Source: Balaenoptera acutorostrata (lineage: Eukaryota > Chordata > Mammalia > Artiodactyla > Balaenopteridae). From it: a stretch of DNA of 64,000 nucleotides. The position numbers and the translations under genes are program-made. Position 1 is the stretch's first letter, and each line of letters begins with the position of its first letter. Of the stretch, positions 1 through 10,908 are shown one piece after another. Below the pieces are notes generated by a model. It was not told the origin of the DNA and did no database searches. It saw only the letters and a list, made by a program, of their open reading frames with translations. Location: contig NC_080080.1 of the NCBI RefSeq assembly GCF_949987535.1, forward strand, positions 59,060,668 through 59,124,667. The letters run 5' to 3'.

Positions 1-1029
1 GCAGTGGGTAGGGTTGAGTGTGTCTCTAGGAAAATTTTGAACAATTACCTCCCCAGTTCCTACTAGCAGTCTGTAAGAGTCTGGGCTCATGGGATTAGAC
101 ACAGAATGATAAAAAAAAAAAAAAAAAAGCAAGTGAATAAGAAAAACTGAAAACAAACTCATGTACCCACCAGTGCTCATGAGATTTATTAGTTTGTGAT
201 AATTTTTAAAAAAAGGAACAGTGGAGAGAGCAGTAAAACAAACAGAAACCACCATAAGCAGTCACCTAGTAAGAACATGATGATTCTAAAATAAGCAAAT
301 CAAAGTGGGGATCTCCATTCTCTGTGCCCAGGACTCCTCGGGGCACAAGAAGCCTGCAAATCTGTTTGAACATCAACTGTGAGGCGTAGATGGAATGCGT
401 AGTGTCTTCTGTATATGTGCAGCCTTTGTATTTCTAGATAGGAGTGCCTAGGATGGATACCTACATTATAAATCCATTTAAAAGCTCACGTGGCTATTGA
501 CCACTATGTATTTTCCTAATCAGCAGACAAGTAGTGCACAAAAAGGACTGATGTTAAAAGGAATCATACTCAGAAAGGCTGGGAACACTGATCTGAAAAA
601 CATATTCTTTGATATTTATCCAAAATGCCATCATGGGGCAAATGAGAAGGTAACAAGATTTAATCTGTAAGCAGAATGTTCCTCAGAAGCAATCTGAGTG
701 AAGGACAGGATGAGGGCCAGTGCCTGGTACAAAAAGAGGTCTTTTATCAGGGACTTTAAAACTCTCTTGATACAGCCAGCCCACGTTCAGAAATGCCTTA
801 TGCTTCTTGATCCACAACTGCCATAGATACAAATGTCAATAGCTGAAGCAGAATCCTGTGAAACAGAACTTATCCTTACTATGTGTGATGTACTCTGATA
901 TTTTATGTATGTAATTTATGTACTCTGATATTATCCCATTTCTTCTTTTAAAAATGCTCATTTGGTACTGCTAAATGGATTTCACAGTGCATAGTTTGAA
1001 AAACACTGATTTCAGATTCTGGAATACAG
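1..1029. other. Intronic sequence, nothing recognised
   Basis: This is the 3' part of a TPD52 5' intron. It has an A-tract near 111-128 and a short direct repeat of TGTACTCTGATATT near 890-935. I saw no exon, RNA gene or identifiable transposon. Confidence 0.4.
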
Positions 1030-1152
1030 GCTCCATTAGGGGTGTCAGTCTTTGTTCACTGCTTTTCCCCCAGCACCTGGAGCAGTGCTTGACAGCTGTG
1101 GTTCAACAAATATTGTTGGTTGAATGAATGAGTGAATGAATGAATGAATGAA
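1030..1152 (+). repeat. LINE L2 3' end
   Basis: The text resembles the L2 3' end: a 'tttgttcactgc' block, 'cagcacctggagcagtgctt', then a tail of TGAATGAATGAA repeats at 1125-1152. It is old and diverged. Confidence 0.6.
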
Positions 1153-1185
1153 ATGAAACTGGCAAAGAGTAAATCACACTGCAGT

Positions 1186-1295
1186 TCATTTTACAGATGT
1201 GAACATGGAGGCCAAGAGAGGTGTTGAGAAGTCCCCGAATCACAAAGTTTAGCCTAAGTCGGGACTCACACTCACCCTCAGTTCTCAAACCAGTG
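1186..1295 (-). repeat. MIR SINE fragment
   Basis: The MIR core is recognisable in reverse orientation ('ttttacagatg...gaggccaagagagg' followed by 'gggactcacactcaccctc'). It is strongly diverged. Confidence 0.5.
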
Positions 1296-1299
1296 TTGT

Positions 1300-3017
1300 T
1301 GTTTTTTTTTTTCCTTTGGTTTGTTTGTTTTTTGATCACAGGAAATCTCCACCTGTCTGGTAACGGATATCATACAACAGGTTAATCATTTAAGGCATAA
1401 CCTTTCCTTTGGTCAAGGGTCTTACAGTGGGGTACTTTATTGATTCCTCATGTGCCGCTTGGACCTGAACTTTCCATGTTGCCATGCGGTCAGCAAAGTG
1501 GTCTCACAGCTGGTTTCCTTGGCTGCCTTCTTCTCTTCCATCCTGTGAACATCTACAAGGAAAACTTCCCAAATGTTATTTATGTAGACTCACTCTTTCT
1601 CTTAAGGATTTTCTAACGTACAGAAAGATGCAGCCCTAGTTTATAAAAAAAAAACCTTTGGTTATTTCTAGTGGTTTCAGGAAATGGGAGCCATTTAAAA
1701 CTCTGACATTTTAGTTTTGTGCTGTCGTATTTGAAACTCTAAAAACACGGAAAAAACTCGAACTGAAATTCTTTAGCTGTGAGTCCTTTTCATTCTGTTT
1801 TATTCCCCTTCTTGATTTCTACTCTGTGCCATTCTCTCTTCTTTTTAGGGAAGGAGTTATCACTTCTTGAAAGTTTTTCAGGATTGTCAAGGTCTTAAAT
1901 CGCAAATATATGGTTTACAAAATAAAAATCCGAGCAGAATTGAAGAGATGTAGAAACTTCTTATTCCTACAGAGGAAATTTGAGGATGGAGTGACTTCCC
2001 CGTTGGGGATCCCCAAATCCCTCCATGGCTGACCTTTCACCCCCTTTCATGGAGTGCCCCAGTTTTACCAGTTTTACACTTGACTGGGGCTGTGGGGACA
2101 GATGGCTCTGAAATAATTGGCTAAAGATTTTTTTTCCTCTCTCTTTTTTTTTTAAGATGAAAGAGATTCAAGGGTCAGTTTAAGAATATCTGGAGAGAGG
2201 TTAACCGGTTTTATCAATATGATTCTGGCTACAAATTTTAGAGATTCTTGGTATGGTGAAAACTGCATGCTATGGGATTGGTTCTAACTCTTGGAACTCC
2301 AGCAAGTGTGTTGGGAAATAAAGCCTTGAGATAAATTCTTTCCTCGTTAACAAAGAATGTGTTCTTCATTATGTTTCTTACACACTTGTGTTAATTAGGA
2401 CTTTAAAATTCTGTTTCTATATTAACCATAATTAGTTATTCATCTTTACAATATATTGCAGACCCCCCAAAAAAAAAATCTGGAGAGACGCATGAAACAT
2501 TTGAAAATAAGAATATATTCTCCCTTTGCTGTCTTTTCTTCCTCCTCCACTCTTCCTGGGAAGCGAAGTTCGGGGAGGGTGACCTTTTTTCTTGGGCAGG
2601 AAGTTGACTGCTGTGTCGGGCCCCGTGTTCAGAGTTGAGTCCCAGGAGCACGGTGGCCCGTCTGGCCAGAGAGCTCTCTTCCCCCTTTTGCCTCGGTGCT
2701 GTCTGCCTCCCCTCCCCGGCTTGCAGGAATTTCCTCTTTGATGACCCTGTCACTGCCCAGTTCATCTCCTGGGTTCCTGGGTCGTCCCCCCGGTGGAGTG
2801 ACTTGAGTTTCCTCAGCTTTCTTGTTGCTTGCTGTCTCCACGACAATTACTCCACTCATTTTTCTCTCCTAAGGTTTTACTGTTCTCACCATGAGCAAAT
2901 ATGGGAAAATCACAACCTTAAGGAGTATCAAGGTTTCACGGCCTGTACTCCTGAATCTCTTTCTTCTGAAAATAATCAAAGTCAAATAGCAGGTGTCAGA
3001 GGCTCCCTTGCCTGAAG
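1300..3017. other. Intronic sequence, nothing recognised
   Basis: Poly-T tracts occur at about 1301-1312 and 2126-2153. Around 2560-2800 the sequence is GC-richer and has overlapping open frames on both strands, but no splice-compatible exon or known protein was recognised. The open frames look like a base-composition effect. Confidence 0.4.
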
Positions 3018-3235
3018 TCAGTGGGGCACTTTTGGCCCACTGTGGGCATTTGGCCACTTCTGGAGGAGATTTCGAGACGATTTGGTTGTTACCACTGGGT
3101 GCAGGAGGGGATGGTGCAGACACCGAGTGGGTGGATGCCTGGGTTGCCCCATGGGACGCTGCGTAGGATGCCCCCTGCCGAGAACTGTGCTGCTCTCAGT
3201 GTCCGTCATGTCACAGTTGGGAAGCCCCGTCTTAA
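3018..3235 (+). repeat. MER20 (hAT-Charlie DNA transposon), degraded
   Basis: It resembles MER20 in order: 'gggcatttggcca.tctggaggagattt', then 'ttggttgttaccactgggtg', 'gagtgggtggatgcc', 'ggatgcccc'. The element is non-autonomous and ancient. Its inverted partner family member is at 54004-54250. Confidence 0.5.
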
Positions 3236-3449
3236 GTGGATCCTTTGCTTTTAGGGTCTCTTAAGGATAACCACTTTGGTGTGAGCACCTCCAAGTATTC
3301 CTCCCCCTCTTCTGGATTTTGTTACATCCGGAAACAAAGAACAAGGCACAGAAAGTTGGAGCCCCAAGCACAGACTTTTAAGGGGAAAAATTTTTATCTT
3401 GTGATCTTCGTGGATATGACCACTAAAGATATTTTGAACTATATGTCTT

Positions 3450-3482
3450 ATATATATATATATATATATTTTTTTTTTTTTT
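3450..3482. repeat. (TA)n plus poly-T tract
   Basis: A TA dinucleotide run of about ten units is followed directly by about 13 T residues. This is simple sequence. Confidence 0.85.
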
Positions 3483-4075
3483 GGTATCTCTAGGTTAAAA
3501 AAAGGGGCCGCATATTTCTTCTTGGATGTGCTTAAAGAAAACAACCCCAGAGACCGAAGTTTCTTCTTCCTCCTCTTGTCTTAAAGCCATCGTTGCCTCT
3601 CTGAAGACTGTGTAAGAGAGGTGTATACAGTTTTGCTTTCCAGAGAAGCTTCTAGGCCTTGATCATCCTCTTACAAATTCTCTCTTGGGTAGACAGTGTT
3701 AACGTTCAGCCTTCAGTAGCCGGTACCTTACACTTCTCTTGTGGCACCTTTTTCCCTCCTAACTGAATGTTCCTGGAAGTGGCTGATGTTATATTCTTCC
3801 TGCTCTGATACCATTAGCGCCCCACCTGTTCAACCACGGAGCCTTTGCTGTGTACACACCTCCTCTGTAACGTGAAGGTAGGCGCCCTGCTCCAAATGGT
3901 AACAATCTATTAGATTATGTATGAGGCAGAGTTGTACTGCTTCAGAAAAGTGACATTTTAGGTCTGTTTTACATAGGTAAACCTTTTTAGGTGAAAGCAG
4001 TGAAGTGAGAATGCAATACATAAAATAGAAAGAGAGGCAAGGTAGACCAGGATGGGAGACGGGGTGCCTTGCTAC

Positions 4076-4430
4076 AATTCATTTATTCAGAGAGTATTGC
4101 CGAGTATCTCCTGTGTGCCAGACACTCTGCGCCAGATACTGTGCGGGGCCGAAGCTACGTGTTCGGAGTGCAGTGCTAAGGTCAAATTCTGCCCAGCCGG
4201 CTGTGTTCTAAGTACAGTAGGCAACATACGGAGGGTGTTAGGCCCAGAGCAGCCCGGGTCACCAGGTCCGGAGAATTTCCTCCAAGAGCAGGAGACTTTT
4301 CCTACTGGTTTATCGAAATAAATGGGACTTGGAAATAAGGAGAGGGTTTCAAGAAGAGAGAATAACACGTGCAAAGACAGAAAGAAGGAGAGCATGATGT
4401 GGAAAGAGAGGGTGAAGGTGGTTGTACGAC
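4076..4430 (+). repeat. LINE L2 fragment
   Basis: The text resembles the L2 3' region: 'tttattcagagagtattgccgagta', then 'ctgtgtgccagacactctgc', and later 'gcaaagacagaaagaagg'. It is old and gapped. Confidence 0.5.
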
Positions 4431-4699
4431 ATTGTGAATGTAATTAATGCCGCTGACCTTCATGCTTAAAAATGGTTAAGATGGCAAATGGTATGTTATA
4501 TATTTTACCATAATAAAAAAATCAGATGGGAAAAATAAGTAGGGGAGGCAGCTTATTTTAACTTACTTTTTAATACGTTCCTTAAAAAAAAAAAACCCGT
4601 CAAATAACATGTTTGCAGAGGAACTGCAGTTTGGAAGATGCAGTGAGCGCACTGGGGTGGGTGTGGGTGTGAGGACAGCAGCAGGAGATGGAATAGGTG

Positions 4700-5260
4700 G
4701 GCTCCAGATTGTCAAGAGCAGTGAGCTTTACTAGGAGGTGGGCAGCCATACAAGGAGGTATGGCAAGGAGTGCCGTGGTCAGAGTCATGTTTTAGAAAGA
4801 TCACTCTGGTGGCAGGGCGGTGAATGGATTGGAGGAGACAGAGACCATCAAGGAGCTTTGGGGGCAAGAATCTAAGCAAAACATGGGAAGATCCTGGACT
4901 AAGGCGGGAGTAGTGGGATTGGTGGTGGAGCGTGAAGTGGACTCCTGGGAGAGGGAGACAGAGTCACATCTCAGAGAGGTAGGAAAAAACCCAGGGAGGG
5001 CAGTGGGAGGTATCAGGACCGGAGACTTCAGAGTGAGGTTCAGTCTGCGCTACTTAGAGATGTCAAATGAGATCGTGACGGAGGCCTGTCCTTAGTTGAA
5101 GGGGCAGATGCTGAGGGAGGGGTTGGAGAGTGATGGGAAGTGAGGAAGTGAGCCTTGTGAATCGAGCTTCGTGGAGGAGGAGAGAGGAAATAGCCAGGAT
5201 GACTTGTAGGACCCGGGAAAGTGAAACAGCAAATGCTTATTGAACACTGAGTATGTGCCC
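4700..5260 (+). repeat. LINE L2-like fragment
   Basis: It carries the recurrent phrase 'ttttagaaagatcactctgg' (4791-4810) and the purine-rich text that follows it in L2-type repeats. The same phrase recurs near 36010 in another fragment. Confidence 0.45.
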
Positions 5261-5364
5261 ATGCTTGATTTCATGGTCCTTTAAAATATTCTTATAAAAA
5301 CCCAGAGAGCTAGGTGGGATTATTGCCTTTTTATTTTTTAAACAGGTAACGGGGTTTGGGGCCC

Positions 5365-5945
5365 AGTTTCCTGGGGCTCAGTTCCCTGGGGCTACCATAA
5401 CAAAGTGCCCCAGACTGAGTGGCTTAAAAACAACAGAAATTTATTATCTCTACGGTTTTGGAGGCTGGAAGTCCAAAATCAAGGTGTCAGCGGGGCCATG
5501 CTCCCTCTGACACCTGCAGGGAAATCCTTCCTTGCCTCTTCCTAGCTTCCCGCTGGTAACCCCTGGCTTGCCTTGGCTGGCAGCTGCACCTCTCCAGTCT
5601 CTGCCCTCCAGCATCACACAGCGTGCTCCCTGTGTCTCTGTGTGCTCTGGATCTTTACATGATGTTCTCTCCGGGTCCCAGTGTTCAGACTTCCTTTTAC
5701 TTATAAGGACATCAGCCATTGGATCAGAGCCCACCTAAATCCAGTATGATATCATCTTGATTATATCTGCAACAACCCGGTTTCCAAATAAAGACACATT
5801 TATGGGTCCTGGGAGTTGGACACATTTATGGGTCCTAGCTTTCTTAGACTCTGAGTATAAAATCCCAGGACACATTTATGGGTCCTGGGAGTTGGTTTCT
5901 GTATCTTTTTTTGGGGGAGGGGGAGACGCAAGTCAACCCACAACA
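5365..5945 (-). mobile_element. MLT1 solo LTR (ERVL-MaLR), minus strand, rearranged
   Basis: Read on the + strand it runs from 'gctaccataacaaagtgccccagac' to 'caacccacaaca', which is the reverse complement of an MLT1 LTR (5' TGTTGTGGGTTG). No internal retroviral gene flanks it, so it is a solo LTR or MaLR fragment. Its 5' third (+ strand 5793-5895) contains a triplicated 18-bp segment and a 33-bp insertion copied from 8905-8937 (see findings). Confidence 0.8.
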
Positions 5946-6329
5946 CCATCTAGTTTTAAAAATCTCTGCCCTGTGTTTCCTGTCTTTACGCAGTGAAGTG
6001 TTTGGATTTCAATGATCCAAAATTCTTTTCAGATCTAAAAGTGTATGAAAATGGTTAAAAATTTTTTAGTTGATGATCATAGAAAGTCTTGAAATAGTTG
6101 GCCTTGATTGGAAAAAAAAAAGGTGAAAGACGAAGAACTGAAGGGAGGAGAGAACTGTTTAGGGCTCTGCTATAGGGGCTGACCCACTGCACCTGAGCAG
6201 GGAGGTACCCACCAGACTCTCAACTGTGGCTTAGTTTTAATTGTAGGTTCTAAATATGTATCAAAAAAGCTTTACTTCCTTCCCTGGTTGAAAGTTTTGG
6301 GACTATGTAGCAAATGGATGGCTATGCAT
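5946..6329. other. Intronic sequence, nothing recognised
   Basis: AT-rich intron with an A-tract near 6111-6121. I saw no exon or named repeat. Confidence 0.4.
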
Positions 6330-6363
6330 GGGGTGGGAGGAGGGGAGCGGGGGGAGGGGGGGG
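6330..6363 (+). other. Potential G-quadruplex run
   Basis: Within 34 bases there are at least five G-runs of three or more, separated by 1-5 bases and ending in a run of eight G. This fits the G3+N1-7 quadruplex rule on the coding (+) strand. Confidence 0.6.
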
Positions 6364-6755
6364 AAGAGAAACTTCGTTGGAACAAATCTTTAGCGAATAA
6401 GTCAGTTCAAATGAAATATTTATGAACATTTGCTTTATTTTGGGCGCTGTGAGTCCTGAGGTGAAAAGATAAGGGTGTGACGTCAGGACCTTGTTTTCTA
6501 GAACTGGAGACTGTTCAAGACTGAAGTCTCTTCCCCATTCTTCCTCGTTCTTCCCCACCGTTCTCACTCCTCAGACATGTTTCCACTGAAGCAAAACACT
6601 AAGAACTTCATTTTCCTCAAAGTACTAACAAATTTTCTGATGTCCAAAGTATCATGTTCCATCACATGAAAGACACCACAGATTTTAAGATGTACCCTTA
6701 TTTTACATTTCATTAAGGGAAAAAATTGCTGCAAGTTAAACTAAAAAAACAATGC
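6364..6755. other. Intronic sequence with a weak L2/MIR-like stretch
   Basis: Positions 6415-6500 faintly resemble the '...atttattgagcgctgtg...' text of L2/MIR elements. The rest is unassigned. Confidence 0.3.
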
Positions 6756-6792
6756 TTTGTTTTCACTTAAAATTAGCTTAAGTGAAAACAAA
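6756..6792. repeat. Perfect 15-bp inverted repeat
   Basis: The left arm 6756-6770 (TTTGTTTTCACTTAA) pairs exactly with the right arm 6778-6792 across a 7-nt loop. It sits in AT-rich intron beside further variants of the same CACTTAAAATT word. Confidence 0.9.
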
Positions 6793-7611
6793 TTTTATTT
6801 TAAGTAAAATTGTCACTTAAAATTTTATGCTAATTTTTTCAGATTTATTCTGACATATACATTGATCGTAACACTCCTCTGCATACTTTTTAAAGTCAGC
6901 TCAGTTCAAGTTTTCCTGAAACATCTTCACGTGCATCGCCTGACTTATCTGAATTCCCTTTCAGTTAGGAATAATCCATGTCTGTTTTATTTATTTTGCT
7001 CTCACAAAACGCCTGTGATACAGCCTTCCTTAAAAGAGAGGTCTGCGATTTTTCTAAGCCACTGACACCTGTTTTGCACATTTTGAGGCACAGTTACAGG
7101 TGACAAACAGCGATGCCACAAGGACTGCCTAGCCGGCTGGCTGTACAATGATCTCCAGTTCAAAGATGTAAAATGTAGAAGAAAAAATTGTGTCTCAGGA
7201 CTGAAGAGGCACCGTTCTCCTGGTTCATCCCCATCGCTCTCTTGGCAGTGGGTCTCCCACCTGGGCAACCAACACTTCGCCTGTCCGTGGGCTCCAGGCT
7301 CTCCTCCCCAGATGAAACTCTTCAGGGTGATCCCATGCGTGCAACTGAAGACAGGCTGACAATCTGTTTGCACAACTAGAAGAAGAATTAAGCAAGTGGC
7401 TAAAATGTTAGTAACCTGATGGAACGAATTATCACTGATTTGCAGTCACTTAGGCTCGATAATGGTATCTGTGACTTTCAAGCCAGGCACCCCGCGTGTT
7501 CTCACACTTGCAGGGAACGAAAAGCCCTCTGCTTCCAGCTTCCCTTCTGACCTGCTGTTTGTGCCCCCTGCTCTTTGGAATTTCTCTATGAAAAGTGTAC
7601 ATGAAGGAGCA

Positions 7612-7745
7612 AGAGTTTAGAGTCAGAAAGACCTGCGTTTTAATTTCTGTGACTCTGGGCACATTACTGAACCTCAGAGGGCCTCAGTTTCCTAATGGAA
7701 ATAAATACTACAAATACTGCTTCGCTCATTGGGTGTTGGTTGTAA
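7612..7745 (+). repeat. MIR SINE
   Basis: The MIR order is clear: 'gagtcagaaagacctgcg', 'gggcacattactgaacctcagag' and 'cctcagtttcctaatgga'. Confidence 0.75.
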
Positions 7746-7955
7746 GATTCTTGCTTTTTTTTTTTTTTTTTTAGATAATATGTAAATGTGTCTCCCCTCA
7801 CGGTGGCTGGTATATTAGATCTCAATAAGTATGTCGTATTTTCTCCCTCTTCTCTGTCTTTTAAAAATAGATTTCTGTCAGACTCTGAGGAAGAACATTA
7901 AAATTAATGATCAAATAAGAATTTTTGAATTATTTATAGTTTTTAGTAATCTATA

Positions 7956-8145
7956 TTTTAAAAAAATTTTTATTGGAATATAGTTGCTTTATAATGTTGT
8001 GTTGATTTCTACTGTACAGCAAAGTGAATCAGCTATATGTATACATATATCCCCTCTGTTTTGGATTTCCTTCCCATTTAGGTCACCACAGAGCACTGAG
8101 TAGATAGAGTTCCCTGTGCTATACAGTAGGTTCTCATTAGTTATC
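7956..8145 (-). mobile_element. 5'-truncated LINE-1 3' end, cetartiodactyl type
   Basis: The + strand reads 'tttattggaatatagttgct...gtgaatcagctatatgtata', the reverse complement of a cetartiodactyl L1 3' end. The 11-bp target-site duplication AGTAATCTATA flanks it exactly (7945-7955 and 8146-8156), which dates it as one retrotransposition event. Confidence 0.8.
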
Positions 8146-8499
8146 AGTAATCTATACTGATATACATTTCCATGTCCCAACTTTCATGTTATGAATGAGA
8201 AATTAATATCTTTTTTCCCGCATGCCAGATTCTACCTCTGCAATAAATACTCTACTCTTACTGAACATATAAGATATGGGATAATACCTAGAAACACATA
8301 ACAAGGTTTGAGGAAACTATATGGCTGGAAATGATTAAAAGACTGCTTTTGATCTACTCTACCATTTTTTACAGAGTCTTATTTATTATTGCCTCTAGGT
8401 ATCTCCCAAGTCTGACCTTCAGCCCCCTACTCTTGTCTTTATTTGTGCTTTGTACAATGAATGATTTGAAGTTTTATTTTCAAATAAAAATATTCAGGT

Positions 8500-8690
8500 T
8501 CAGAGTCCCAACTCCCACCATGTATTCAGGTATGTTACCGTGAGCAAGTTGCTTAACCTCTGTAAGCTTCAGTTTCCTCATCTGTAAATGGTGATGGTGA
8601 TCCTTGTCTCACAGAAGTGTTGCAAGTAAATGATGTAATGTATTGGGACCACTTAGCTCAGATTTGGATATAAATAGAATGCACTTTGTG
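8500..8690 (+). repeat. MIR SINE
   Basis: The phrases 'gagcaagttgcttaacctctg', 'ttcagtttcctcatctgtaaatgg' and 'gtgttgcaagtaaatgatgtaatg' give a full MIR core and 3' part. Confidence 0.8.
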
Positions 8691-9203
8691 GGGGCGGCTG
8701 TGGTTATTAATAATTTTCCTAAGTCATGACTGTTAGGTTTGCCAGGTGATTTCGATATCTGTGTTTCTGTTCTTCCTTCACGTCCTTAATTTTCCAATTT
8801 TTTCCCTAGTCGATGATCCTAAAACAAACCTCGCCTTTAAATTTTAATATTGATAATTTGCTGCCACCTACAGGCTAATATGAAAAAAGCAGAACATGTA
8901 ATTACTAGCTTTCTTAGACTCTGAGTATAAAATCCCAAGGTCATCTTGGAGGTCCCGAAGCTAACTGTGGACAACCCCAGAACGCCCTTTTCTGAGACTC
9001 TTATTTTCCCTGGTAGCTCAACTAAGCTCTTGATTAATATCAGAATCCTCTTAGATTCTTTCTGGAAATGGGCAGTTACGCATAAAGCATCATTAGTAAT
9101 CAGATATTGCATCTTCCCCCATAAGTAGATTTGCAAAACAGTGTTTATTAAAAAGCGTGAAAGAGGCTTTGCTATTTAAGGCATGGTTTAGCACCTGAGT
9201 TTT

Positions 9204-9411
9204 TTTGTTTGTTTGTTTGTTTGTTTATTTATTTGGCTGCATCAGGTCTTGGTTGCAGCACCCAGGCTCTCCGTTGTGGTGCGCAGGCTCTAGAGCGCAC
9301 AGGCTTGGTTGCCCCGCGTCATGTGGGATCTTAGTTCCCTGACCGGGGATCAAACCCACATCCCCTGCATTGGAAGGCGGATTCTTAACCATGGACCACC
9401 AGGGAAGTCCC
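9204..9411 (-). mobile_element. CHR-type tRNA-derived SINE
   Basis: In reverse orientation, a T-rich tail (GTTT repeats) is followed by the body and the tRNA-like head ending 'ggaccaccagggaagtccc'. The target-site duplication AGCACCTGAGTTTT flanks it at 9190-9203 and 9412-9425. Confidence 0.9.
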
Positions 9412-9659
9412 AGCACCTGAGTTTTGTTGCGCTTTGTTGGGTCCTGTCCTAGCTGGAGAACTTGAGAGGGTCTGAGCAAAACATTAAAAATAAAACAATG
9501 TTTGTAATGAACTCTGTTGTGGTTCTTATTCTCTTGCCTCATGCGACTGCCGCCTGTGTGCTTGTATCCCATCCTCAGTCTCACGCTCCTTTGTCGAATA
9601 ATCTGGCATAGGGCACACGTTTGCAAGCGCACATGGACCCTCCTCAGGGGTTTCTGGCA

Positions 9660-9880
9660 CAGCACTGTGTCCACAGTTTGCTATGACTCAAGCTGCAGTA
9701 AGAGGTTCCAGGGCCAGATAGCAGGGGATGGGGCCAGTGAGGCCTGTGTGCTAAACTACGCGAGGTTGAAGTTTGCTTTGAAAACAACAAGGAGCTACTA
9801 CAGGAACCATTTTAAGCTGGAGCGTGACATGATGAGATTTCTATCAGTACTCGGGCAATCTGCTTGAAGATATTTTAGAG
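9660..9880 (+). repeat. LINE L2-like fragment
   Basis: The text 'aggaaccattttaagctggagcgtgacatgatgaga' resembles the L2 3' region. Diverged and low confidence. Confidence 0.35.
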
Positions 9881-10525
9881 GAGACCCGCAGAAGCAGCTA
9901 TTCACTGAGCCTTTCCATCCACTGATTGGACCTGTCACATATTGTCTTTGCATGAGAGGACTTGAAGGAGATCCTATTTGCCACTCTAGTTTGTGGTTTT
10001 TGAGTTGTTTTGTTTTGTATTACTTTTATGCCTTTAACAATTCTGTAAACACCTTTCAGGTAGGCACTGTTATGCTACTGATTATTGTTATTGTAATTAT
10101 CAACCACTCTTATGCAGTTAATATACAATAGATCATGTGCAAGTGTCTTTGTACCTTTTACACAATGTATGTACGTATTCTTCTCCTGGGCTTGCCATGG
10201 CGCTGGCTGCTTGTCGAAGAGCGTGCTTGTTCTCTCTCGGTCTTCCTCTCTGCCTGCCTCTTAAGTCTGTCATCTGCCACCTGGCATCTTGCTTTGGGCG
10301 GATGCCACGTCACCACTGTGGTGGAACCAGCCCTTCCCAGAAGTGGACGTGAGGGCTGGTGGGGAACAGTATGATCCTTGGAACGCTCACTGGCAGAAAA
10401 GAGGCCAAGAGCAGGAAGAGGAGGAGACCTTTTCCTGGTTCCCTGTGCAAAAAAGCTGTTGCCAGAGGAGACTGTGAACGCCCACAGCTGGGGAATGGGA
10501 ATGGATAGCAGGACGGTGACCAGGG
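9881..10525. other. Intronic sequence, nothing recognised
   Basis: Positions 10180-10500 are GC-richer and open in several frames on both strands. I could match none of them to a known protein or to TPD52 splicing phase. Confidence 0.35.
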
Positions 10526-10908
10526 TAAGGCGAGCGAGCCCTCGCCTCAGGTGTAGCATTTAAGGGGGCATCGAAAAGCCCTGCAATCAAGATGAGTATT
10601 ATGTTAATGCAGTGTTTTAAGAAGATTAAAATTGAAGCAATCCATGATGAACAACATACTAACATTTTAAATAAAGACAAAATCAGTAACAGTGCTGTGA
10701 AAAGCCACCTTTGGAGCCTGAGGCAAAAGGAAAAATCAGCCATACTGAGCCTGTCTATTTAAAAATTTGGCACTTTGTTCACCATGGATTCTTAGAATTA
10801 ACTTTGATTTTTAAAAAATATTACATTAAAATATTAAAATAATTTATAGTGAGTTTTTTTAGTGCCCTCTTAAATTTGACACCCAAGGCTCAGGGGCCTC
10901 ACTGCCCA
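10526..10908. repeat. Element with imperfect terminal inverted repeats
   Basis: The ends 10526-10570 and 10861-10908 are imperfect inverted copies that share the words GGTGT, ATTTAAG and GGGC in the same order. The interior is AT-rich with no coding potential. This is the structure of an old non-autonomous DNA transposon. I could not assign a family. Confidence 0.4.

Noticed and set aside
2436..3264. Cluster of overlapping open frames on both strands
   Set aside because: GC-richer intron and part of a MER20-like element. No splice-phase match to TPD52 and no recognised domain.
6478..6485. CRE palindrome TGACGTCA as a regulatory site
   Set aside because: About one such 8-mer is expected by chance in 64 kb, and it lies in an old-repeat-like stretch without promoter context.
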